Positions 16,946 through 27,156 of a stretch of DNA of 64,000 nt are shown one piece after another; the first letter of the stretch is position 1; the number at the start of each line of letters is the position of its first letter. Source of the DNA: Falsiroseomonas oleicola (GTDB lineage: Bacteria; Pseudomonadota; Alphaproteobacteria; Acetobacterales; Acetobacteraceae). The stretch covers positions 372,001 through 436,000 of the forward strand of contig NZ_JAERQM010000005.1 of the NCBI RefSeq assembly GCF_019029495.1, written 5' to 3'. The position numbers were made by a program, and so were the translations under genes. The notes under the pieces were generated by a model, which made no database searches, had not been told where the DNA came from, and saw only the letters and a list, made by a program, of their open reading frames with translations.

Positions 16946-18117
16946 GGCGAACCAACTGGCTGGCGGCGCTGCTGATCGCGCCGCTGCTGCTGCTGATCCT
17001 CGGCAGCTTTCTCGTGCCTGTGGGCCTGACGCTGTTCCGTGCGGTGCAGGACCGGGAGGTGGCGCAGGCGCTGCCGGAGACCAGCGCAATCCTCGCCGCA
17101 TGGGATGGGCAGGGGCTGCCGCCGGAGGCCGCCTTCGCCGCCGTGGCGCGCGAGCTGGGCGCGGCGCTGGAGGCGCGGCGCATCGGCGATGTGGCGCAGC
17201 GCATGAATTTCGCTCGCACCGGTATGCGCAGCACGTTGCTGCGCACGGCCCGCGCCGCGGAGCGGCTGCGTGCGCCCTATGCGGCCTCGCTGGTGGCGCT
17301 GGATGCGCGCTGGGGGCAGGCGGAGACCTGGCTGCTGCTGCGGAGTGCCGGCGGCCCGGTGACCTCGCTGTACCTGCTGCGGGCGATGGATTTTACGCAG
17401 ACGCCGGATGGAGGCGTGGTGCAGGCGCCGACGGACGAAAGACTGTACCGCACGCTGTTCCTGCGGACCTTCGGCATCAGCCTGCTGGTCACCGCCATCT
17501 GCGTGCTGCTGGCCTATCCGGTGGCCTATACGATCGCGCGGCTGCGCGCGCCCTGGTCCTCCATCGCGCTGACGCTGGTGCTGATTCCCTTCTGGTCCTC
17601 CGTGCTGGTGCGCACCACGGCCTGGTTCGTGCTGCTCCAAAGGGAGGGGCCGGTGAATGGCGCGCTGCTGGGGATGGGGTTGCTGGAGGCGCCGGCGCAG
17701 GTCATCGGCACGCGCATCGCCGTGGTGCTGGCGCTGGTGCATGTGCTGCTGCCCTTCGCCATCCTGCCGATGCACAGTGTGATGACGCGGCTGGACGCCA
17801 CCTATCTGCGCGCCGCGGCCTCGCTGGGTGCCAATGGCATGCAGCGCTTCCTGCGCGTCTGGCTGCCGCTGAGCCTGCCCGGCGTGCTGGCGGGCGGCGC
17901 CATGGTCTTCCTGCTGGCGGTCGGGATGTATACGGCGCCGGCGTTGGTGGGCGGGGACCGGGACCAGATGGTGGCCTGGTTCATCGCCAACTTCCTCAAT
18001 CGCGACGTGAACTGGGGCATGGCGGCCGCACTCTCCGCCTATCTGCTGGCGATGACCGGCGCCATCGTCGCGCTCGCGCGCATCCTGACCGGCGGCATGG
18101 TGGGGGCGCGGGGCTGA
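16942..18117 (+). CDS. ABC transporter permease, PotB-like (TTG start)
   Basis: A 391-residue inner-membrane permease. The start is a rare TTG sharing TTGA with the receptor stop. One hydrophobic segment lies at residues 8-30; a ~130-residue extracytoplasmic stretch follows, then five more segments from residue ~170. The EAA loop reads YLRAAASLGANGMQRFLRVWLPLSLPG, where the ATPase docks. The large periplasmic insert is longer than in E. coli PotB but common in this subgroup. It overlaps the next permease by one base (TGATG). Confidence 0.88.
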   Translation: MRRTNWLAALLIAPLLLLILGSFLVPVGLTLFRAVQDREVAQALPETSAILAAWDGQGLPPEAAFAAVARELGAALEARRIGDVAQRMNFARTGMRSTLLRTARAAERLRAPYAASLVALDARWGQAETWLLLRSAGGPVTSLYLLRAMDFTQTPDGGVVQAPTDERLYRTLFLRTFGISLLVTAICVLLAYPVAYTIARLRAPWSSIALTLVLIPFWSSVLVRTTAWFVLLQREGPVNGALLGMGLLEAPAQVIGTRIAVVLALVHVLLPFAILPMHSVMTRLDATYLRAAASLGANGMQRFLRVWLPLSLPGVLAGGAMVFLLAVGMYTAPALVGGDRDQMVAWFIANFLNRDVNWGMAAALSAYLLAMTGAIVALARILTGGMVGARG

Positions 18118-18917
18118 TGCGCGAACACCCGCTCGCGCGCATCCTGCTGCGCGGCGCCACGGCGCTGGTGCTGCTGTTCCTGCTGGCGCCGATGGTGGCA
18201 GTGGTGGTGCTGTCCTTCTCCCCGACCGAGTTGATGGTGCTGCCGCCGGGCGGATTCTCGCTGCGCTGGTATGAGGATTTTCTGACCGCAGGACGCTGGG
18301 TGCTGGCCACACGCAACAGTTTTGTTGTCGCCATCGCCACCACGTTGCTGGCGACATTGCTGGGCACCATGGCGGCGATCGGGCTGCAGCTCGGGCGTTT
18401 TCGCGGCAAGGCGGTGCTGGTGACGCTGCTGACGCTGCCGATGGTCACGCCCTATATCGTCACCGCCGCCGCCATGTTCTTCGCCTATGCCATCATCGGG
18501 CTGACGGGATCGCTGCTGGGGCTGGTGCTGGCGCATACGGTGGTGGCGGTGCCCTTCGTGGTGGTGGCGGTGCTGGCCACCCTGCAGACCTTCGATGCCA
18601 ATCTGCTGCGCGCCGCCGCCTCGCTGGGTGCGCCGCCGATGCTGGCCTTGCTGCGGGTGATGGTGCCGAATATCTGGCCGGGCATCGCGGCCGGCGCGGT
18701 CTTCGCCTTCGCGACATCGCTGGATGAATTCGTCATCACCCTGTTCATGGCTGGCCCCGGCCAGTTCACCCTGCCGCGCCAGATGTATGCCTCCGTGCGG
18801 GAATCGCTGACGCCCACCATCCTGGCCGCCGCCACGCTGCTGTTCCTGTGTTCCCTGCTGTTCCTGCTGGCCAGCGAGGTCTTGCGGCTGCGCGCCGCGC
18901 GGAAGCTGCGTGCATGA
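18117..18917 (+). CDS. ABC transporter permease, PotC-like
   Basis: A 266-residue inner-membrane permease with six hydrophobic segments, starting in the TGATG overlap with the PotB-like gene. The EAA loop (LLRAAASLGAPPMLALLRVMVPNIWPG) and the FSLDEF-like ATSLDEFVITLFMAGP segment are characteristic of PotC/YdcV permeases for polyamines and related solutes. It pairs with the upstream permease to form the membrane channel. Its stop overlaps the ATPase start (ATGA). Confidence 0.9.
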   Translation: MREHPLARILLRGATALVLLFLLAPMVAVVVLSFSPTELMVLPPGGFSLRWYEDFLTAGRWVLATRNSFVVAIATTLLATLLGTMAAIGLQLGRFRGKAVLVTLLTLPMVTPYIVTAAAMFFAYAIIGLTGSLLGLVLAHTVVAVPFVVVAVLATLQTFDANLLRAAASLGAPPMLALLRVMVPNIWPGIAAGAVFAFATSLDEFVITLFMAGPGQFTLPRQMYASVRESLTPTILAAATLLFLCSLLFLLASEVLRLRAARKLRA

Positions 18918-19969
18918 GCGAGATTCTGGTCAGCTTCCGCGATGTGACGAAGAGCTATGACGGCCGCGTGCCGGTTGTCGCCGCGCTGAACCTCGATGTG
19001 CATCGCGGCGAATTCCTGACGCTGCTCGGCCCCTCCGGCTCCGGCAAGACCACCACGCTGATGATGCTGGCCGGCTTCGAGGATCCCTCCTCCGGCAGCA
19101 TCGCGCTGGAGGGCACGCGCATCGACACGGTGCCGCCGCACCGGCGCGGCATCGGCGTGGTGTTCCAGAACTACGCGCTGTTTCCGCATATGACGGTCGC
19201 GCAGAACCTCGCCTTCCCGCTGTCGATCCGTCGCCTGCCCAAGGCCGAGATCGCCGCCCGCATCGCCCGCGCGCTGGAGATGGTGCGCCTGCCGGCTTTC
19301 GGCGACCGCAAGCCGTCGCAGCTTTCCGGCGGCCAGCAGCAGCGCGTGGCACTCGCCCGCGCGCTGATCTTCGAGCCGAAGCTGGTGCTGCTGGACGAAC
19401 CGCTGGGCGCGCTCGACAAGCAGTTGCGGGAGGAGTTGCAGGCCGAAATCCGCCACATCCACGCGCGGCTCGGCGTCACCATGGTCTATGTCACGCATGA
19501 CCAGGCGGAAGCGCTGACGCTGTCCGACCGCATCGCCATTTTCCACGAAGGCCGCATCCAGCAGATCGACACGCCGGAGGCGGTGTATGAGCGTCCCGCC
19601 AATCCCTTCGTCGCCGGCTTCATCGGGGAGAGCAATCGCCTGACGGTGCAGGTCGTGGACACAACGCGGCTGCGGCTGGAGGATGGCTCGCTGCTGGCGA
19701 CCCTGCCGCATGCGCTGCCGCCCGGCACCGCGGCACTGGTTTCGATTCGGCCGGAGCGTGTGGTGATCGGCGCGCAGGGTCCGGGCAATGCGGTGGTGGA
19801 GGAAGTGGTCTATCTCGGCGACCATTGCCGTCTGCGCCTCGCACATGCAGGTCGTGCGGATTTCATCGCCAAACTGCCCCGCCAGGATGCGATGGCGGTG
19901 CCCACGCCCGGCACGCGGATCACCATCGGTATCCCCGCCGATGCCGTCACGGTGTTTCCCGCCGGCTGA
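18914..19969 (+). CDS. Polyamine-type ABC transporter ATP-binding protein, PotA-like
   Basis: A 351-residue ATPase with GPSGSGKTT (Walker A), the QNYALFPHMTV Q-loop region, LSGGQQQR (signature), LVLLDEP (Walker B) and the THD switch His. Residues ~270-351 form the TOBE domain seen in PotA, UgpC and FbpC-type ATPases. It completes the four-gene receptor-permease-permease-ATPase set with overlapping stops and starts, so one transcript from 14.2 or 15.9 kb to 19.97 kb is expected. The sequence alone cannot distinguish spermidine from putrescine or other amine import. Confidence 0.93.
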   Translation: MSEILVSFRDVTKSYDGRVPVVAALNLDVHRGEFLTLLGPSGSGKTTTLMMLAGFEDPSSGSIALEGTRIDTVPPHRRGIGVVFQNYALFPHMTVAQNLAFPLSIRRLPKAEIAARIARALEMVRLPAFGDRKPSQLSGGQQQRVALARALIFEPKLVLLDEPLGALDKQLREELQAEIRHIHARLGVTMVYVTHDQAEALTLSDRIAIFHEGRIQQIDTPEAVYERPANPFVAGFIGESNRLTVQVVDTTRLRLEDGSLLATLPHALPPGTAALVSIRPERVVIGAQGPGNAVVEEVVYLGDHCRLRLAHAGRADFIAKLPRQDAMAVPTPGTRITIGIPADAVTVFPAG

Positions 19970-20053
19970 CCATGTTTGCGCTTGACAGGAAGCGCCGTCC
20001 CGCGTGGCATCGGGGTGAAATTTGCTGTGGCGCACCCGCGAAAGGGAAAACCC

Positions 20054-21586
20054 ATGCTCAACCTGACCCGTCGTCATCTGCTGGGCGCCGCCGCGAGCCT
20101 CGGTGCCGCGCCGCTTCTCACCAACCCGGCCCGTGCGCAGCAGCGACCTGGGGTCATCCGCATGGGCCTGTCGGCCTGGCCGCCCAACCTGCAGCCCTGG
20201 CCCTCCACCGGCGCCTCCGCCGGCACGGTGAAGATGCTGATCCACCGCCGGCTGACGCGCTTTGACGAGAAGGGTGAACTGCACGGCGAGCTGGCACGGG
20301 AATTCGCGCTGGATGCGGAAGGCGCCTGGGTCTTCAAGCTGCGGCCGGAAGCCGTGTTCCACAATGGCGAGAAGGTCACCGCCGAGGATGTGAAGTGGTG
20401 CATCGAGCAGATCGCCGGTGAACGCTCCACCGCCTATTACCGCGCCCAGATGCAGCAGATCGCGCGGGTCGAGACGCCGGATGCGACGACGGTGCGGCTG
20501 GTGATGAAGGAACCAACGGCGACGGTGCCGCTATGGTTCGCCAACTACAACATGCCGATCATCTCCCGCGCCAGCCGCGACATGAACGCCGCCATCGGCT
20601 GCGGCCCCTATCGCGTCGCTTCGCAGGAACGGGGGTCCTGGATCCAGTTGGAGAAGGCGAACAACTACTGGGTGCCCGGCCTGCCGCGCACCCACACCAT
20701 CCGCATGACCATCTATGCCGATGAGAACCTGCGCCTCGCCGCGCTGCAATCCGGCGATGTGGACATGATCGAATACGTGCCCTGGGCCGGCATGGCAGCG
20801 GTGGATGCCGATCCGCGCCTGAAGCTGGATGCGCAGATGGGTCCCTTCATGGACATCCTGTTCAACGGCACGCGCCCGCCTTTCAACAACCCGCTGGTGC
20901 GCCGCGCCGTGGCGCATGCAGTGAAGCGGGAGGATATTGTGCGGGTCGCCTTCTCCGGTCGCGGCAAGCCGATCGAGGGGATGCCGATCGTCGAAGGGAC
21001 GCCCTGGTACGACGCCGAGCTCGCCAAGGGCCATGCCTACAATCCGGAACGCGCCAAGGCGTTGCTGGCGGAGGCGGGCTTCCCGAACGGCTTCTCCACC
21101 ACGCTGCTGGCGACATCGCAATTCGGCATGCACAAGGACAGCGCCGAGATCACCCAGCAATATCTGGCGGCCATCGGCATCCAGGCGGAGCTTCGGCTGA
21201 CCGACTGGTCCACCCGCGTCTCCGCCGGCATTCGCGGGCAATATGACATCGCGGTGCATGGCGTCTCCGCCGACTTCAACGATCCGGACGGGCTGACCGT
21301 GGTGCTCGACACCTCGCTCTCCGACGCTCATGGCCGCTCCTTCCGCCTGTCCACGCCGCGCACGGTGGAGTTGTTGCGCAAGGGCCGCGCGGAATTCGAT
21401 ACGGCGAAGCGCATCGAGATCTACAAGGACATGCAGCGCGCGGCGCTGGAGGAAGTGCCCGTGGTTGGGCTCGCCTGGCGCGAGCAGGGCTATGGCTTCG
21501 ACCGGCGCATCACCGGCTTCGCCAACCTGCCGGGGGCGCTGACCACCTCCTCAGGCGCGATGCTGGAGTTCGCGGCCTTCGGCTGA
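20054..21586 (+). CDS. Family 5 (peptide/opine/nickel-type) ABC substrate-binding protein
   Basis: A 510-residue periplasmic receptor. The ATG at 20054 follows AAGGGA and opens a Tat-like leader (TRRHLLGAAASLG) ending at NPARAQ. The SBP_bac_5 pattern is clear: lobes around WVFKLRPEAVFHNGEKVTAEDVKW, GCGPYRV and NPLVRRAVAHAVKREDI. Family members bind dipeptides, oligopeptides, nickel-chelates or opines; the ligand is not readable here. It begins a coupled operon with DppB-, DppC-DppD- and DppF-like genes. Confidence 0.92.
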   Translation: MLNLTRRHLLGAAASLGAAPLLTNPARAQQRPGVIRMGLSAWPPNLQPWPSTGASAGTVKMLIHRRLTRFDEKGELHGELAREFALDAEGAWVFKLRPEAVFHNGEKVTAEDVKWCIEQIAGERSTAYYRAQMQQIARVETPDATTVRLVMKEPTATVPLWFANYNMPIISRASRDMNAAIGCGPYRVASQERGSWIQLEKANNYWVPGLPRTHTIRMTIYADENLRLAALQSGDVDMIEYVPWAGMAAVDADPRLKLDAQMGPFMDILFNGTRPPFNNPLVRRAVAHAVKREDIVRVAFSGRGKPIEGMPIVEGTPWYDAELAKGHAYNPERAKALLAEAGFPNGFSTTLLATSQFGMHKDSAEITQQYLAAIGIQAELRLTDWSTRVSAGIRGQYDIAVHGVSADFNDPDGLTVVLDTSLSDAHGRSFRLSTPRTVELLRKGRAEFDTAKRIEIYKDMQRAALEEVPVVGLAWREQGYGFDRRITGFANLPGALTTSSGAMLEFAAFG

Positions 21587-22532
21587 TGTGGTGGCTGGCC
21601 CGGCGCATCGGGATTTCGCTGCTGCTCATGTGGGTGGTGGCGACCATCGTCTTCCTCGCGCTGCACATGGTGCCGGGCGATCCGGCGGAGATGCTGCTCT
21701 CCACCGGCGGCGCCATGCCGGATGCCTATGCGATCGCGGAACTGCGCGAACGGCTGGGGCTGAACCGGCCGATCCTGGAGCAATATGGCGCCTTCCTGAT
21801 CGGGTTGAGCCAGGGCGATCTCGGCACCTCGCTGGTCGATGACTATCCGGTGGCGGAGGAAATCGCGCTGCGCCTGCCACGCACGCTGGAACTGATCGTG
21901 GCCGGCACGCTGCTGGCGGTGGCTATCGCCCTGCCGGCGGGCACCTTCGCCGCCGTGAGGCAGGGTGGCGCTTTCGACCGCGTGTCCTCGGCGCTGGCGG
22001 CGGTGTTGCAGGCCGTGCCGGTCTTCGTGCTCGGCACGCTGCTGATCCTGGTGCTGGCGCAATGGCTGCGCTGGATGCCGGCGGGCGGCTACACGCCCTT
22101 CGCGGAAGACCCCGTGCGGCATCTGGTGCTGCTGTCGCTGCCCGCCGTCGCGGTGGCCAAGGGCCTCGCCGCCACCATCTTCCGCATGACGCGCGCTTCC
22201 GTGCTGGATGCGCTGTCGCGCGACCATGTGCGCACGGCGCGCGCCAAGGGGCTGACGCCGCAGCGTGTGCTGCGCCGGCATGTGGTGCGCAATGCGCTGA
22301 TCCCTGTCACCACCGTGCTCGGTCTGCAGATGGGCACGCTGCTGGGCGGCACGGTGCTGGTGGAATACGTCTTCAACTGGCCCGGCCTGTCCACGCCGCT
22401 GCTGCGCGCGGTGGAGGCGCGGGACTATCCGATGGTCGTCGGCATCGTCATCACCGTCTCCGGCCTGTTCCTGCTCATCAACCTGGCGATGGACCTGATC
22501 TATGCGGCGCTCGACCCGCGGATCACCCGGTC

Positions 22533-22536
<4 letters not shown>
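21586..22536 (+). CDS. ABC transporter permease, DppB-like
   Basis: A 316-residue inner-membrane permease with six hydrophobic segments; it begins in the TGATG overlap with the receptor stop. N-terminal RRIGISLLLMWVVATIVFLALHMVPGDP is typical of DppB/OppB, as are the EAA-loop region DHVRTARAKGLTPQRVLRRHVVRNALIP and VEYVFNWPGLS near the C-terminus. It forms the channel with the permease half of the downstream fusion protein, overlapping it by ATGA. Confidence 0.93.
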
Positions 22537-24349
<1,813 letters not shown>

Positions 24350-24353
<4 letters not shown>

Positions 24354-25324
24354 CCGAACCGCTGGTCGTCGCCGAGGCGGTGGAGATGAGCTTCGCGCCT
24401 CGCGGTATCCTGGCCCGCGGCAGACCGGTGCGCGCCGTCGCGGGCGTCGATGCGACCGTGGCGCGGGGGGAGGCGCTGGGCGTCGTCGGCGAGAGCGGCA
24501 GCGGCAAGTCCACCCTCGGCCGCGTGCTGCTCGGCCTGCTGGCGGCCACGGGCGGCGCGGTGCGCTTCGATGGCCAGCCGCTGCCAAAGCCCGGCAGCAA
24601 CGCCTGGCGGGCGCTGCGCGCGCGGATGGGCATCGTCTTCCAGGACCCCTTTGGCAGCCTCGATGCGCGGCGCACCATCGGCGCGCAGGTGGAGGACGGG
24701 CTGGCGATCCACACAGACCTCTCCGCCGCGGAACGGCGCGCGAAACTGACCGAGATGTTCGTGCGGGTGGGGCTCGATCCGCAGCGGCTCGGTGCCTATC
24801 CGCATGAGTTCTCCGGCGGGCAGCGGCAGCGGCTGGGAATCGCCCGGGCGCTGGCGACCAACCCGGATTTCCTTGTGGCGGATGAGCCGGTCTCGGCGCT
24901 GGATGTCTCGATCCAGGCGCAGGTGGTGCGGCTGCTGGCCGATCTGCGGCGCGACCTGGGTCTGGCCATGCTGTTCATCAGCCATGACTTGCCGGTGGTG
25001 CGGCACCTGTGCGACCGCGTCATCGTCATGTATCTGGGGCGGGTGATGGAGGAGGGGCCGGTGGCGGAGGTGTTTGCCAGGCCCTCGCACCCCTATACGC
25101 GGGCGCTGCTTTCGGCGACGCCGCGGCTCGATCCGGCGAAGCGCCTGTCGCGGGTGATCCTGCCTGGGGAGCCGCCCAGCCCAACCAACCCGCCTTCCGG
25201 CTGCGTCTTCCGCACCCGCTGTGCCCTGGCATTGCCGGCCTGTGCGGAGGCCGTGCCCCCCCTTCGCGAAATCGGCGGAGCGGCGCATCGTGTCGCCTGC
25301 ATCCGTGCCGATGAGATCAACTGA
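24350..25324 (+). CDS. Dipeptide-type ABC transporter ATP-binding protein, DppF-like
   Basis: A 324-residue ATPase with GTG start overlapping the fusion gene (GTGA). Walker A GESGSGKST, signature FSGGQRQRLGIARAL, Walker B FLVADEPVSALD and the C-terminal oligo_HPY segment (GCVFRTRCALALPAC) mark the second ATPase of a Dpp/Opp system. It partners the ATPase half of the upstream fusion to give an asymmetric ATPase pair. It is followed after 13 bases by the creatininase-like gene, suggesting that an imported amide is hydrolysed by it (inference). Confidence 0.93.
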
Positions 25325-25337
25325 GGAACCCGCCAGC

Positions 25338-26150
25338 ATGACCGACATATCGCCAACGAAAGTCCGCATGGGCGAGATCACGGGCGATGAGGCCCGCACG
25401 CTCTACCCGCAGAACCCGGTGATCCTGCTGCCCATGGGCAGCCATGAGGACCAGGGGCCGCATGCGCCGATGGGCGATTATTTCCTGGCCGAGAAGATGG
25501 CGGAGCTGATCGCGCTGCGCGCCACGGCGGAAGGCACGCGCACCGTGGTCGCGCCGGTGCTGCCCTTCGGCAAGGGCGACTTCTTCGGCCCGATGCCGGG
25601 CGGCATCGCCCTGTCCGCCGCCACCTTCCGCGCCGTGCTGGACGAGATGTTCGGGGAGTTGCTGCGCCACAAGCTCACGAAGCTGATCGTCATCAATGGC
25701 CATGGCGGCAACGTCAACGTCATCAACGAGGCGACGCGCGCCGTGATGCACAGGACCGGCCTGGTGATCCCGGCGCTGTATCTCTGGCGCATCGCCTATG
25801 CCGAGATGCCGAAGCTGCTGGGCGCGGAGAAGGCGAAGGCGGTGTCCAGCCATGGCGCGGACCCGCTGACCAGCCTGGGGATGCACCTGTTCCCGGAGCG
25901 CATCCGGACGGACCTGATCCCGGAACCGCGCAGCGGCAACCCGACGGCGCTGGGTCTGCCCTTCCAGGGCTGGGGCTCGCTGAGCTTCAATGGCGCCGAA
26001 GTGACGGTGCCGATCGAATACGACGCGGTCAGCCCGAACGGCCTCGGCACCGGCGATCCGCGCCTCTGCAGCGCGGAATCCGGCAAGCTGATCGCGGACC
26101 GGCTGACGGAAATCGGCGCCGGCTTCTGCCACCACTACGCCAAGCAGTAG
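25338..26150 (+). CDS. Creatininase-family amidohydrolase
   Basis: A 270-residue cytoplasmic metal-dependent amidohydrolase. MGSHEDQGPHAPMGD (33-47) corresponds to the family's EQHGPH motif and INGHGGNVNV (~117-126) to the second metal site. In creatininase the ligands are a Glu, the His two residues on, an Asp and a distal His/Glu pair; here Glu37 and Asp47 are kept but the EQH histidine is Gln39. The family covers creatininase, mycofactocin-type peptidases and inosose hydrolases, so the substrate is open. It lies 13 bases after the DppF-like gene. Confidence 0.85.
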   Translation: MTDISPTKVRMGEITGDEARTLYPQNPVILLPMGSHEDQGPHAPMGDYFLAEKMAELIALRATAEGTRTVVAPVLPFGKGDFFGPMPGGIALSAATFRAVLDEMFGELLRHKLTKLIVINGHGGNVNVINEATRAVMHRTGLVIPALYLWRIAYAEMPKLLGAEKAKAVSSHGADPLTSLGMHLFPERIRTDLIPEPRSGNPTALGLPFQGWGSLSFNGAEVTVPIEYDAVSPNGLGTGDPRLCSAESGKLIADRLTEIGAGFCHHYAKQ

Positions 26151-26171
26151 CGGCAGAAGGGTGGGGCCGCG

Positions 26172-27137
26172 TCACACCACGCGGTCCTGCTCCGGAATCG
26201 GCTCGCCCTTCGAAACGCGCACCATATTGCCCAGCCAGTGCTGGATGCTGCGGCGGCTGTTCTCATAGGCCGTGCTGGCGCAGTGCGGCGTGACGATCAC
26301 ATTGTCCATGTGCAGCAGCGGGTGGTCGGCCGGCGGCGGTTCCTGGTCAAAGACATCTACGGCGGCGGCGCGGATGGTGCCGTTCCGCAGCGCGTCGACG
26401 AGATCCGCCTCCACCACCACGCCGCCGCGCGCGACGTTGATGATCATCGCGCTCGGCTTCATCTTGGCCAGGGCGGCAGCGTTGATCATGCCGGCGGTCT
26501 CCGGCGTCAGCGGGCAGTTCAGGGACAGGAAGTCGACCTCCGCCAGCAGGTCATCCAGCGCGCGATATTCCACGCCGAGTGCCTTGGCCTGGTCCTCCGG
26601 CAGCCGCGTGCGGGAATAGTACAGCACGCGACAGTCAAAACCCTGCAGGCGCTTGGCGACGCCCTTGCCGATGGCACCCAGCCCGATGATGCCCACGGTC
26701 TTGCCCGTCAGCATCACCGACTGCTTCCAGACCTCGTTCTTGGCCCAGCCGCCGGCGGCGGTGCTGTTATGGGCGGGCACGATGCGGCGGGCGAGGGCCA
26801 GCATCAGGCCGATGGTGAAGTCGGCGACGGGGGCGGCGTTGCTGCCGGTGGTGCGCGCCACCTGGATGCCATGGGCGCGGCAATACTCCAGGTCGATATT
26901 GTCGATGCCGACGCCCCATTTGTGCAGCAGCTTCAGCTTCGGTCCGGCGGCCAGGACCTCGGCCGGCACGGGCACGTCCCACCACAGGGCGTAGTCGGCA
27001 TCGGCCACTTCGGCCTTCAGATCCTCGACGCTGCGGCCCTTCACGGCGGTGGCCGAAAAACCCTCGGGCAGAAGCGATTGGATGATCTCGGCCATCTCGC
27101 CGGCGATGGGCTGCAGCAGGGCGATTTTCTGGGTCAT
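26172..27137 (-). CDS. D-2-hydroxyacid dehydrogenase
   Basis: A 321-residue NAD(P)-dependent enzyme. The nucleotide site is GLGAIGKG (~147-154). The catalytic triad of the family appears as Arg in INVARGGVV, Glu in DVFDQEPP and His in TPHCASTA. Close relatives reduce glyoxylate/hydroxypyruvate or oxidise phosphoglycerate and other D-hydroxyacids; the substrate is not fixed. The ATG at 27137 begins MTQKIALLQPI; upstream in-frame sequence is low quality. It is 19 bases downstream of the gamma-glutamyltransferase and converges with the creatininase-like gene, leaving 21 bases between stops. Confidence 0.9.
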   Translation of the reverse strand: MTQKIALLQPIAGEMAEIIQSLLPEGFSATAVKGRSVEDLKAEVADADYALWWDVPVPAEVLAAGPKLKLLHKWGVGIDNIDLEYCRAHGIQVARTTGSNAAPVADFTIGLMLALARRIVPAHNSTAAGGWAKNEVWKQSVMLTGKTVGIIGLGAIGKGVAKRLQGFDCRVLYYSRTRLPEDQAKALGVEYRALDDLLAEVDFLSLNCPLTPETAGMINAAALAKMKPSAMIINVARGGVVVEADLVDALRNGTIRAAAVDVFDQEPPPADHPLLHMDNVIVTPHCASTAYENSRRSIQHWLGNMVRVSKGEPIPEQDRVV

Positions 27138-27156
27138 GCGATTGTCCTGGGGAGGG

